Assembly (NCBI GenBank): GCA_012845835.1
Contig: JABAKD010000016.1
Span: 22,435,182 to 22,499,181 of the forward strand
DNA length: 64,000 nt
Source of the DNA: Undaria pinnatifida
Lineage: Eukaryota; Sar; Phaeophyceae; Laminariales; Alariaceae
Direction of reading: 5' to 3'
In this document: positions 42,330 through 52,801 of the stretch, one piece after another
How positions within the stretch are numbered: position 1 is the first letter of the stretch
How the letters are laid out: the number at the start of each line of letters is the position of its first letter
Position numbers and translations under genes: made by a program
Notes under the pieces: generated by a model
What the model saw: the letters and a program-made list of their open reading frames with translations, nothing else
What the model was told of the DNA's origin: nothing
Database searches by the model: none

Positions 42330-43000
42330 CACGTTGGAGAATAGGATGGGGGCTGCCAGAATAACACCACTTTGTCTGTGGAGTATTCGAGAGAAGGGTC
42401 AAATGTCGTGTTGAAATTTGGGCCTGCAACGTCCCCGTCTGGGCACCCCAGGCCTCGGGAGCACGACGCGAATGAGAACCCTTGGTTTCTCGGCTCGAAT
42501 CTTCTTCGCTCGTTGGCGGGAAACACGATAATACACTCGAACTTAACCAGAAAAACGGATAAATCGACGGTGCCAACCCGTCGGTCGCCTCGTTGAGCAT
42601 TTGTGGGTCTGCAATGTCCCCTTTTGGGAACACCAGTCCTCGACTCTTTGGGCATGTAGTGTCCCCTTGCGGGAGCACCTGGCCTCGGGAGCAAGCTGCG
42701 AGTCCGAACCAGGGGTTTTTTGACTCGAGTTCTTCTCACTCGCTGGCGGAAAATTGTAAGAAGCCGCCCTCGCTGCACACGAAAAGAGTCCAACACCTGC
42801 GGTGCAAACCGGTCGGTAGCCTCGTTGGACATTTGGGTCTGTAATGCCCCCCAATGGGAACACCATTTCTCGCCAGTTCGGGCCTCTAGTGTCCACCTGA
42901 GAAACACCAGGCCTCGGCAACACGACGCGAGTCCGAAGCCACGGTTTCTCGCGTCGTGGCCTATTCGCTCTTTGGCGAATAATATCAAGAAAAATACTCT
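42330..43000. repeat. 230-bp tandem repeat, about three units
   Basis: Each unit has GGCCTCGG near its start (42451, 42681, about 42910), then CACGACGCGA-T-GAACC, GGTTT(C/T)T-GACTCGA, TCTTC-CTCGCTGGCGG, and later GGTCG-TAGCCTCGTTG, GGGTCTG-AATG(T/C)CCCC, GGGAACACCA. A minus-strand open frame (42059-42988) is kept open by the repeat. It lies inside the gypsy element. Confidence 0.65.
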
Positions 43001-44394
43001 AAATGCGCATGAAGGGGCAGGGGCTCTAAGCTGTTTCTGCTTGACGAGAGGCGCGGTTCTTCCGTAAATTTACTGGAATAGAGTCTAAGTTGGTCAGGCT
43101 GGAGGCCGTAACGTCACCACTGGCCGGTCGCGCAGGGTCGGATCTTCTTCCTGTGCCACTGGGGCAGTCGCAGCCTGAAACACGTGGGTTAGCTTGTTGA
43201 CGGACGTAGAAGGGTCAGTAGAACCTGTGGGCGTCTTCTCGAGCAGGACCCTGGCAGGTGGCAAAAAAGGTTTTACCCGAAGAGGCTCTGTTCCGGTAGG
43301 CCTTATGGACAAGGGAGACGAGTTAGCTGATCTTGTCGACTTGTCCTTGATGGAAGGAAGGACAGAGCGCCGGCTGTTATCGGGATCAAACACCGGATCG
43401 AGCCGCGCAAAATATGTTGGTGTTTAAATGTTGTCCTGCCCACACCCTAAACTGACGGTCACCTCGTGACCAGAAAAAGTGTTCGACGGTCGGCCGTCCC
43501 ACATCTCAAACCGACCGTCACCGCCTGGTCAAGGAGAAGGGGGTATGAACACGTTCTCGTAAAAGGCGACGCGCCGTCACAGCCGCAATATTGCTGCGCG
43601 ACGCGTACCTGGGGGAAAGCGCGAAAAGCGCAGTCTCTCTTGCCATGGGTGATGGGGGCGGCGTTCGGAGCGCGTACCCCCATTGCCGAGTATATGCCGC
43701 GGCTGAGAGAAGCAGCACTGGAAGCGCGGTTCCCTTCGCCAAACTCAGACCATAGCCGAAGGGAACGTCGTGGAAGCGCGCGATATCGCCGTCGAAAAAA
43801 AAAAAATTATAACACCTGGCTGGAGGGAACCACGCTCAAAGCGCTAGTTGCCGCCCCTAGTACTACGCCTCGAGAATCGGCCGCAGAAGGCTTAGGAGCC
43901 CGTGGGCGCTTGACGGAGGCAATCTGTGCTGCTTTTTGGACAGGTTAGCAACGTAACGCAAAAATCTTCTGAAACCAAAAGAGGTGCCCCCGACAGTGTT
44001 GTCGACGGTGCCGTACCGCCGTCGAGATGTCGATTGCCGTCACGGAATGTGCCAGGCTGGCGCGCGTGAGTATTTTCTCCCGGATTATGGGTGGCTCTAA
44101 AGCGAAATCAAGGAGCAGAAGGGGGGGCAGAAGCTGCGGGCAAGCGCGGGATACGACCATGGTGATCCGACGTGTATGTGGTATCGTTGTGACAGTTTAC
44201 CTGGCCCCGATCCTGGTGACACCCTTGCGATTTATCTGAAAGAAGACGACACTATTTTTGTTATTCGAGGGATTAGATTTATCGTCTCGGCGGTAGCAGA
44301 CCAATCGTGTTTGTCAACGTCGGTGTGCGTCATCGACGCCAAGTTGGCCAAGTTCAGGGTTCAAGCAGCCACTCGCAGTATTAAAAGGATGCCT

Positions 44395-44427
44395 ACAGTG
44401 TTTGAAGGAATGGTTGTCCTCGTGGCA
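44395..44427 (-). other. Gag zinc-knuckle remnant
   Basis: On the minus strand GLYLNCHEDNHSFKHC keeps C-x4-H-x4-C of the nucleocapsid knuckle C-x2-C-x4-H-x4-C. The first Cys position is Tyr. It is followed by FNTASGCLNPELG. Marks the end of gag. Confidence 0.6.
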
Positions 44428-44554
44428 GTTGAGATAAAGTCCCCGGTTTTCTCGGAGGACATCAGCGTGAGGTGAAAGGAGGCCGCTCCAAAGGGGAGGG
44501 CCGTCTGTTCTAAAGTGGAATCAACGGCGGAGACTTCTGCATGATGATGCTCTT

Positions 44555-46270
44555 CTAGTGGCCAGCAGTTCGATGTGTGGTCAAGTCAAGGGTTAGAAGA
44601 ATCATCGATGGGCATAGCAATTGGATCATGGCTTGATCCCGTCTGCCACGTGAGTGACTGGGACGGCACTCGGCCCTGGCCGCGCCCATGATCGGCGAGC
44701 CGGGGCACCGACGTGGCGGATGACCGCGCTCCCGACGAAAAACAGGCAGAGAAAAATGTTTCGCCGTTGACGGCAAGTGTCTTATTTTGCGCCCAATCAC
44801 TGGTAGCCCGCGATATAGCATCCAAAGAGGCGTGTGGCAGCGGGTCCGTTGCCATCGAACCAGGGTACATCGCAGGCATGAGAGCCGGAAATTGCTCATT
44901 TGCCGCCACCCGAACCACCTCCAACACCACATCTGTCCCTGAAGACAAGACATGGTCACTCCCCGTTGTGGTCGGCACAAGTACGCGAAACTCCCGACTG
45001 AAATAATATATAGCGTGCCGTTACAGAATCCATATTTTTCACAATTTAGAGTAGCAACCCCGTCGAAGTGCGTCATCAGCATACGCAACAGGATGGTGAA
45101 AGCCTCAGGCCCAGATGCTCCTCCTGCCATAGCTCTTGACACCTCTTGCCTGCTACCACGTCCATCTCGCTGTGTTCCAAGCTCGAGGACGAAGACGAGC
45201 AGGAGGAGGTTGTCGAGCCGCTCCATGCTGAACGTCCTCTCGCGTTATTCCTCCGCTCTCCTTTGCCTTCACCAGAGCTGCGGCCACTGCCCTGGTTGTT
45301 GGACCAAGGTCGCCCTCTCGGCTGCGCTCTCAGCCATACCGACGTTTCTCCGCCCTCCGTTACCTCCGCCATGGCTGCGACCAACTGCCCCGGTTGTTGG
45401 GATAAAGTTGCAGCCTCGGCAATGTCCTCAGCCACACCAGCACCCGATGCACCTCCCCCGCCTGTCACCCCCGCGGCGGTGGTGGTGGTTGCCACCCCCA
45501 CCATGTTTGCTGCCACCCCCACAGTTGCGGTCCCCGCGGTCGCAACAGTCGCTGTGTCGCTGTTTACCCCGGTTGCGTTTCGCCAACTTTCCTCCGGAGT
45601 TGGTTCAGAAGACGGGGTCCGGGGGTTCCTCGTTGGCCATCAGCAGAGCCTTGACCAGTGCAAGGGTCGGCACGGCTCTCGTCTGTCCGGCATAGGGCGT
45701 AAAATACATGCGAGTCCAGGCCGCGTCCACTGAAAGGGCATCCACTTGCCACGACACCGGCCATTCTGACGTGAGGAAAGCGGTGGCCGTTTCTACAACC
45801 GCGGTCGCCAACCCTGGGGAGAACTCTACCCTCGGTGCAGACGCCATGCACGCGGCGCTGCCCTTGAAAAAGGTATCGCCCCCGGGTCGTGGTCGCTGTG
45901 ATGCGACACCCTGCGGGCGCGTCGAAGGCGACGGGGCCTCGGTGGCTCCTGCGGGTACCGACGAAACTGATCGGGCGAGGGCTTGCTGCGCCATCTCCAC
46001 TACCACAGACGCCTCTAGCGCAGCCGTCTTTGCCTGCTTGATATCTTCGTCAAGCCGACGTCGGCGTGATACACGCCAGAGCATCATCTGGTTGGCGTCG
46101 TCGAGCGCATGCTGGGCCCGCGTCACCGCACATGCCAAGTCTAAGGGGCCGGCATTGGCGCTCAGGTCCAAGGAGCCCTGGGGGTGGCGCTCTGCCCAGC
46201 GCGGAGAGCCCAGATGGCAGCGGTGGTGCCCTGTCGAGAGCGGGGGAGCCAGCTGTCCCCCCCCGCCCAC
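44555..46270 (-). pseudogene. Gag region of the gypsy element
   Basis: The longest frame (46270-45605) has a helical stretch (LDEDIKQAKTAALEASVVVE, probable coiled coil) and a C-terminal part VDALSVDAAWTRMYFTPYAG. It reaches a stop right where the next frame would continue. Further segments at about 45110-45010 (FTILLRMLMTHFDGVATLN) and 44978-44600 (VRVAANEQFPALMPAMYPGS) are protein-like in other frames. The Gly/Ser-rich frame at 45522-45076 lies between. Assigned to gag by position and by the zinc knuckle downstream, not by homology to a named capsid. Confidence 0.45.
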
Positions 46271-46807
46271 AGGGATGTGAGATCTGGCGTCGAGACGCCC
46301 CCGAGTCCGGTGGAAGTTGGTCCGTCTTGTTCTACGCGCGAATCGGCGAGCTTTTCTCTTGGTTGGTGGGTCCGGGTGGAGATATGGTGCTCCGTATTCC
46401 GTCTCGTCACCGGAACCCGGCTCCCGAGCTTCCCCCCGTCTCGAGTCGCGGGATCTCCAGCGAGATCTCCCTGTCTCGTGGGCACCCAGGTTGAGGAGCG
46501 TGGAAGACCTCGGTCTGCCCCGAGTAGCCCTTACTCACTCGTAAACCTGCCGTTGCTTGTTGTCTGTAGGGAGGGCAGCGGAAGGAGGACGTGTGGGGGG
46601 AGGTGGTGGAATAGGACCGACGCGTAGAGAAGTGATGGAGGCAGATATATTGTTGTGGAGTCCCTGCTGCAAGTAGCGGTATATCTGTGTTGCAGCAAAC
46701 AGCAAGATTTGGGCCTCGGCCCCGTGCAGCATCGGTGACGCTAGCAGCCACGCCCACCAGCCGTATACAAAGAGGACAGCGGCAAGAAGGGTAACAAGCA
46801 CCAAAAC

Positions 46808-46835
46808 CGCAACATAAGGGTTAGGGTCAGGGTTA
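46808..46835 (+). other. Telomere-like TTAGGG cluster
   Basis: AAGGGTTAGGGTCAGGGTTAGG contains two TTAGGG units and one GTCAGG variant. Too short to be a telomere; it may be an interstitial relic or chance in a G-rich area. It lies just upstream (5') of the gypsy gag. Confidence 0.35.
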
Positions 46836-47194
46836 GGCAGGTATAACGCCCTTTTAGCACCACCTACGAAAACTCAAAGTCGTTGTGGAACGTTGTTCGA
46901 ACGTTAGGTGTATCATTTCCTTTTCTGCCTAGTTAGTTCGGTAACACCCGCTGGAAGGGAAGTTTCACTGGTCCCAACCGTGGCACGTTGCCATAGCCCC
47001 CGCGGAATTCGACGTGTCTATAGGAAAGCAACCGTTTCTCCGTCCCTTGGCCATCGGTAGAGGATTTAATGCGCCAGGCCAAACGCCTTGCCCGACACGC
47101 GTCAGCTACGGCTTACCTCACGTCGTTGCATGGTCCGTCTCATAGACACACCGTCTGCCCCCGCTAATGTGCGAAGTATATGACCTGATCAGAC
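46836..47194. other. No feature recognised
   Basis: Unique-looking sequence with no gene. An LTR of the gypsy element could lie here, but no matching copy was found near 39.5 kb. Confidence 0.3.
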
Positions 47195-47440
47195 TGATTC
47201 TACGATAGCCCCCCCCAAACCAGCGATTTTCTTTAACGAACGTTTCAATGAATCATGGCTGCTCGACACAAGGAAGGATACCATTGAAACCAAATTGTCC
47301 ATATGTTTTCTTGTGTGCAAAGGCCTATCGATCGATGACATCGTGGGGGCAAGGGGCACCATATTTCAGGAGATACGACCGGGAGCCGGCGTTGAAACCG
47401 GCGATTTGGTTAAAGAAAAGTTGGGGCGGCTACCGTTGTT
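47195..47440 (+). mobile_element. MITE-B, copy
   Basis: Left end AGACTGATTCTACGATAGCC followed by CCCCCC. The interior has TTTAACGAACGTTTCA, GCTGCTCGACACAAGGA, CATATGTTTTCTTGTGTGCA, GGGGGCAAGGGGCACCA, GGAGATACGACCGGGAG. Right end AAAGAAAAGTTGGGGCGGCTACCG. The outer right bases do not match the left end, so the right tip may be lost. Confidence 0.7.
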
Positions 47441-49302
47441 TATTGTGTTTTTTTTACCCTCCTGTGTCCAACACGTTTGTCTATGTACAATCCTCTCCAG
47501 GACCGATTGACGTCTCGTCAATGCTGACACTCAATCCTTAGGTAGTGAATTCAATGCAAGTTTGTCAGGGTTCCACCGAACGCCGAGTTTAGCTCCCCCA
47601 GTGTAGGCTCCCGAGAACCAGTATTCCGAACGGCCCATGTTTACCTTCTCACACGTCGATGTCGGCAAGATTCTGCTACAGTATTAGCCAAGCCGCGCCA
47701 TGGCCCGCCTGGGTTTGGTACACATTCCGTCTATCTCGGTTATTTCCTAGAGACCTTATACATTGCTTCCTTTTTGTGGATTTTGTGATGAACACTTGAT
47801 TTTGGAGAATGGTAAAATATCTCATGATTCAATACGCTAGGTGCGTTGGTGCGCTAGGTTTGCTATTTCTACAGTTTAAAATTGATATTTGAGAATTTTA
47901 ATTTTCGTTCCAGCATTGCATCCCTTAATGTGGGTGATAGGGAGTATATTATGAGCGGGAAGTGAGGTATTTTCGGGATTTGAGGGTGTCATCGGTTTGG
48001 TAAACTGCCAGCGTTTTGGTGAACTACCCGGGGTCATCTCTGCGTAATCAGGCTGTAGTTTACTCAACCCAGCCCAGTAGCGAGACCCAGCTGAGCCAAA
48101 TCGTTTAGTTTGTATCCTGCAAGGAGGGGTCACGCCCACCTGTTACCGCTTGTGCGGCGTAAGATTCGCTCGACCACGTAGTACATACGTTGAGGCTTGT
48201 AAATTTCGAAAATAAAAAATCAAACTCGACGATATGTGTAAATTTAAAGGCGACTAACTTTTTCGCTGCAAATGTTAGTTGGATTTTATACTTTTAAGAG
48301 TGCATGGTATTGTTGGAGGCAAGTAACTGTTCCTTGACTTTTGAAATATTGCGTTTCACGTTTGCGTTGTCTGGTACGGCATAATTTTGCTCTGGATTTG
48401 AGCATTTGGAATCTGAAAGGATGTTTGGTATGTACCCAGTCGGGAGGTTTTTGTCTAAATCAAAGTTGTTTTGAGCCTGCTGTCCGATCACACTTGTTGA
48501 CGGCCCTATTCCATGGAGCTGATAACCGTTTTATAAGGAAGGCTGAGTACCGATCATAGGGTCGATGTTTGAGTTTTGGGATTTTGGAATTTGGATTGCA
48601 GATTTGAGTTTTCTGAATTCGACTTAGTATTTTTCGACTTAGATCTTAGGTGTCTTGCATGCTGCAGAGGTACTGCAACGCTGCTTGATTAGTCAGTCCC
48701 GAACAAAAAGTGTTGTTGCCAACCATCCTGCGTAACATTCTTCGTGTGTGGCCGAATAATGTAGCTGGCTTTGTTTAATTAAAACGTTCGTTAAGGGCAC
48801 GCTATTTCCCTCAGAAAAGAATGCCGTTTTTTTATAGAAGCGGCGTACTTATTTCGACCAGCCTATTCGCAATTCTCCCCTGTTTTTTTTGGTCAATTTC
48901 GTGTACCCTTCAAATAGATTGTAGTTTTTAAAACAGCTAGAAAAAGGAGTTGTGCGATCATGCAGCAGTCAATAGCAATACGAGTACGCAGCAGCTTGAT
49001 GCTCGACGCACACGACGACAAACACGGAGCCGCCATCCCACCAAGCCTTCTTCCATCTTATTGTAGCTGTGTTGATCATGTCCGACGGTCAGCGAATATG
49101 GATTCCGTCCCACCCTTTCCAGTCAACGCGAGGAATCTGTAAAGTTAACCTCAGCAGCTGTTAGCTTGGTGGATATCTCCTTTAGTATTTTGTTCCCTTC
49201 CTGAAGTCTACGCTGGTCGGCTGGTCACAAAAATAGGTACTGATACCCCGGTGTTTTAATCCCAGATCACGCTCCATGTCTTCCTGCCTGCATTAATGAC
49301 TC
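47441..49302. other. No gene recognised
   Basis: AT-richer unique sequence with only short frames. A run of GATTTTGGAGTTTGAG-like words (48540-48640) is mildly repetitive. Confidence 0.35.
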
Positions 49303-49587
49303 CTAGCTGGCTGCGCACGAAGCATCGCCGGTATGTCCATTTCTGAAGCTACCTCTGGGACAACCGCTGTGGGCGAGCCTGCATATTAACAGCAGCAAAA
49401 CAAGCGTTGTGTTAGTGTACACTGCAAAACAATGTGTAAATGTACTCTGTTTGCTTTCATCAAGCGACCTCCTCTGCAGGGAGTAACAGTGTGTAAGCAA
49501 TGTTTCGGCGTCGAGATTGTTTACAAAATGAGTCGAACCCAATTCGTGCAACAGCGCCAAACACAGTGTTTGCCCTGTCTTGTTCAT
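49303..49587 (-). CDS. Possible small hypothetical protein, 94 residues
   Basis: Starts at an ATG in strong context (CCCACCATGAACAAG). The first 55 residues are protein-like (MNKTGQTLCLALLHELGSTH), followed by a hydrophobic stretch (TTLVLLLLICRLA) that could be a membrane segment, and a short Cys/Gly-rich end. Isolated, no family recognised. Confidence 0.3.
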   Translation of the reverse strand: MNKTGQTLCLALLHELGSTHFVNNLDAETLLTHCYSLQRRSLDESKQSTFTHCFAVYTNTTLVLLLLICRLAHSGCPRGSFRNGHTGDASCAAS

Positions 49588-49911
49588 GGTGGGCGAGGCA
49601 ATACATACTAATAACAGTGGTATGAAATTTACGCTTCATAGGTGTGAAAACCCAATTTTCATGTCGACTGTGGTTTCGCGGAATCGATTTTTTTCCGAAC
49701 GCAGCGTTACGCAGGGTTTAGTTGCAGAAGGCTCACCAGGTTAATCGATTCGCCTAGATCAGCTATCTGTAGTGTTTAAGGTGGTTGGCCGGCTGTGTCG
49801 AACCCACTGCGTACAGCAGCGCCAATCACAGACTAATCTTAGGCTTTGGCGTGGGACTGTTCATATATACCACGAAGGAGGCCAACACCAGGCGATATTA
49901 GACGGGATATA

Positions 49912-51500
49912 TTATACTAGTATTAATAAATATACACTCCAGCTGTGAGATCGAAGATTTTGTCAAAACTCATCTTTGCAAGCTGTGTGTGATACTCCGA
50001 TCGCGCGTATTACGGGTTGTGTGTCCTCATTAAGGATATAGGTCGGCGACTCCCCTTGCAACTACAGTGTAGCTATCAGGGTCAACATGGTGATGTTAGG
50101 CAGTCTGTGCGCCGAAACTATGAAACCCGTTTCTGAGGGGGACAAAATCTGACAGCTGTGGAAGGAAATGCATCTGTTTATCAAGTGAATCCTGTAAGTG
50201 GAATACCCGGTGAGGGGACAGCGGAGTTTTTAAGGACGTAGGGGCCTGATTTTGATCAAAAGGGGGGCGGGAGGGGGAGAGGGGGGGAAGGGAGGGGTGG
50301 GGCAGGTCAATTTGTGCGTGGAAACTGTAAATATTTTTTGTAGAGGAGGGGGGGGGAATGTGGCGAGGGGGGGCGGGGGCGGGGGGGGAGGGCTTTAGGT
50401 AGCATAGATGTAGGGGTTTGCTATACACGTGGTGCTAGGTCTAGGCGATATTGCGGGTGGTGGGGAAGGAGGGGGCGTTGGGGGCGGGGGTGGGTGGGAA
50501 TTGCAGCAGCGGCATGGACGGCTCTGAAACGATAACGAGGCGATATCCAGGGCGTGGAGGTGTTTATTACTCTGGCGGATTTCAACGGTAGGTGGGGCGT
50601 TTAAGCAAGAGGAATGGAGGGGAAAAAAAAAAAAAAAGGCGGTGGGGGGGGGGGGTGGGGGGAGGGTTTCCAAGAGGTTTAGGTCACATATAATATCAGA
50701 GTCAAGGATTTGGTCGACACTGATGTTTGCAACATTGTGTGTGATCCTCCGATCGCGCGTTTTAATAATATATCTAGGGGCTTGCACTACGCGCGGTGCT
50801 GGGTCTAGGCGATCGTGCGGGGTGTGGGAAAGGAGGGGGTGCTGGAGGGGGGGGGGGGGGATGAATGAAAACTACGTCATGGATGGCTAGATAGACAATG
50901 ACGTGATATCAATTGCTTAGAAGTGTTTATTAATCTGGTCGACTTCGATTGTAAGTGGGGCGTTTGAACGAACTGGGCGGGGAACAAAGAGGGGGTGGGG
51001 GGGGGGGGGGCGGGGCGGAGATGAGTTGGAGCTACGGCATGGATGGCTAGATGGACAATGAGATGATATCAGCTGGCTGGTAGTGTTGACTACTCTGGCA
51101 GGTTTTGATTTCAGGTGGTGCGTTTACACAAGAGGGATCGGGGGGGGGGGGGGGGGGGTGAGCATTTCAATATGTGCGCGGAAACTGTAAACCCTTGAAG
51201 GGGACGAATCTGACGGTTGCAGCAAGAAGACACCCCTTTATATCACCCGCCTGGTAGTGTTTATTTTTCTAGAAGGTTTTATGTTACATGTAGTATGCAA
51301 CCCAGTTCTTAGGTGTAGTACACAACGTGTTAAAAGCTTCATAATTTGTAATTGTACATGGATCGAAAGATAGAATGTTTCAATCGATAGGTGATACAAT
51401 CATGTACATACGATTATTTTCTGACATCGCTAATTATAAGAGATGCATATAGCCAAGTACAACAGGCGAGGTGATGTGGTCATGCAATGTCACCGCCATT
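49912..51500 (+). repeat. Repeat family R1, longest copy, with extra 3' blocks
   Basis: A complete 5' block from 49920 (near-identical to those at 31.7 and 20.9 kb) and a G-rich middle. Then come three successive versions of the 3' block (about 50390-50640, 50690-51000, 51000-51170), each ending in a guanine tract (for example 50845-50860, 51000-51010, 51140-51160). The terminal segment ATCATGTACATACGATTATT, GACATCGCTAATTATAAGAGATGC, ACAGGCGAGGTGATGTGGTC is shared with 16050-16165 and, inverted, with 55960-56060. Confidence 0.75.
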
Positions 51501-52340
51501 GAGCACGACAAGGAGAGATGCGAATCTTTTGCTGTGCATGAAGTTGCGGTCCAGTTATTGCCCACGCCACCGACCATATACAGGGCAACGATGTTGGTCG
51601 ACCTCGGGGGTCGCCGGCGTTTGTGGAGGCGTTCGTGGGTCGGTGCGTGTACTACACCACCGCGGGGTCCTCGGCAAACGTACAGGGGGACCGTTTACCC
51701 AAAAGAGTAACATTTTGGGCCTAAACACTACTTGTACGTGATCATGTAAAGTACCGCACTATAGAAGGCTGCTTCCAACAAGACATCTCAGCGTGCTGAC
51801 CCTCAAGCAGGTGACTGCAACCTTCCTGAGCCGCGCACCAGCATGTGGGGTATGTGCTGTGCAGGTACTCGTGCGAGGACATGGGCTCGTCGGACCTGAA
51901 AATACGTGCACACCGGTTCTGAAGACATAGAGCACAAATGGCCACCAATGTTTCGTAGGCGCCTTGTTTTGGGTAGTTTGTAGTCCCCTTACCTTGTGGA
52001 GTCGCCATGGTGCCGCAGGCACACGCCGCGTCGACCGCCCACCTGGCGATTCTCATAGCTCTGGTGTGACTTCTCCACAACATCGGGCCGCTGGCAGACT
52101 TTCATCGGGCGCAAAGATACAGTCCCGTTCTTGAAACCGTATAAAATACTTTTTTTTTTTCATGTGTAGTCAAAAAATGAAAGCGGGAACCAGGATATGA
52201 TCCACAGCTAGCGTGCCCTTCCTTAAAGAAGGCGATATTTGGGAGGTTGTCACACTTTAGGTTGATTCTAACTCGCTATTTACATTGCTGCGCGTCGTTT
52301 GGATAGGGAGATAAACCAAATGGTGCTTTTGTTTTATTCA
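51501..52340. other. No confident gene
   Basis: The R1-linked protein-like segment continues to about 51560 (see findings). Minus frames at 51742-52083 are open but overlap each other and are not convincing. Poly-T at 52150-52160. Confidence 0.35.
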
Positions 52341-52801
52341 TCAGGATTTGGTACAGCTCCAACGTTCCAATGATGCTATCGTCGAGCAACATGTTTTGTC
52401 TGGGCCCAAGTAGGCGTATCGCACCGTTCTCCTTGTCATATCGTAATATGTCGCGGCGTGAGGTGCAAGCGGAAACCCTTTTCTACTATGTTTCAAGAAC
52501 GGTGATCCAGCGGCAATGTTAAACCAAACGCGCGGGGAAGGGTCTGACGTATTTCCGATTCGTTCAAGTTGGATGTTAGCGAACTCTTTGTTGAACATCG
52601 CATGGCACATCAGTGCCCAGTTAATGGTTACTGCTTCAACGGGTTGCTTGTTCACTCCCTGGTTGAAAAGCGAACACGGTTTGCCCAAGCGTTCACTGCA
52701 GTGGGCGAAGTCTGTAGCATTACGATACAGGAGGGAAACACGAATTTGGTTGTTTTTTCGAAGATGTATCTCCTCGGCAATGCACGAATTAGTTGTTTCT
52801 T
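52341..52801 (-). CDS. Hypothetical exon, about 153 codons
   Basis: A minus-strand frame open from just after a TAA at 52802 to a stop at 52341, protein-like over its whole length (LRKNNQIRVSLLYRNATDFA, PVEAVTINWALMCHAMFNKE, PSPRVWFNIAAGSPFLKH, DMTRRTVRYAYLGPDKTCC). It has no ATG near its start, and an AG acceptor is possible at TTATAAG just inside the open frame, so it is probably a last exon. Upstream minus-strand segments at 53190-53030 and 53586-53383 (MSEKSKRTAYQHARVEMKSM) may belong to the same gene, with breaks. No family recognised. One of the best unknown coding candidates here. Confidence 0.4.

Larger units (their letters stand above)
39609..46270 (-). mobile_element. Ty3/gypsy retrotransposon, decayed
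   Basis: From high to low coordinate (5' to 3' on the minus strand): gag N-terminal region (46270-45605), gag core segments (45226-44586), zinc-knuckle remnant (44427-44395), a stretch without recognisable protease or RT (44330-40830), the integrase zinc-binding region (40690-40360) and the integrase core (40344-39609). The integrase type and the order gag before integrase fit Ty3/gypsy. The RT and RNase H part seems to be lost or replaced by tandem repeats (41290-41445 and 42330-43000). LTRs were not recognised by eye. Confidence 0.6.
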
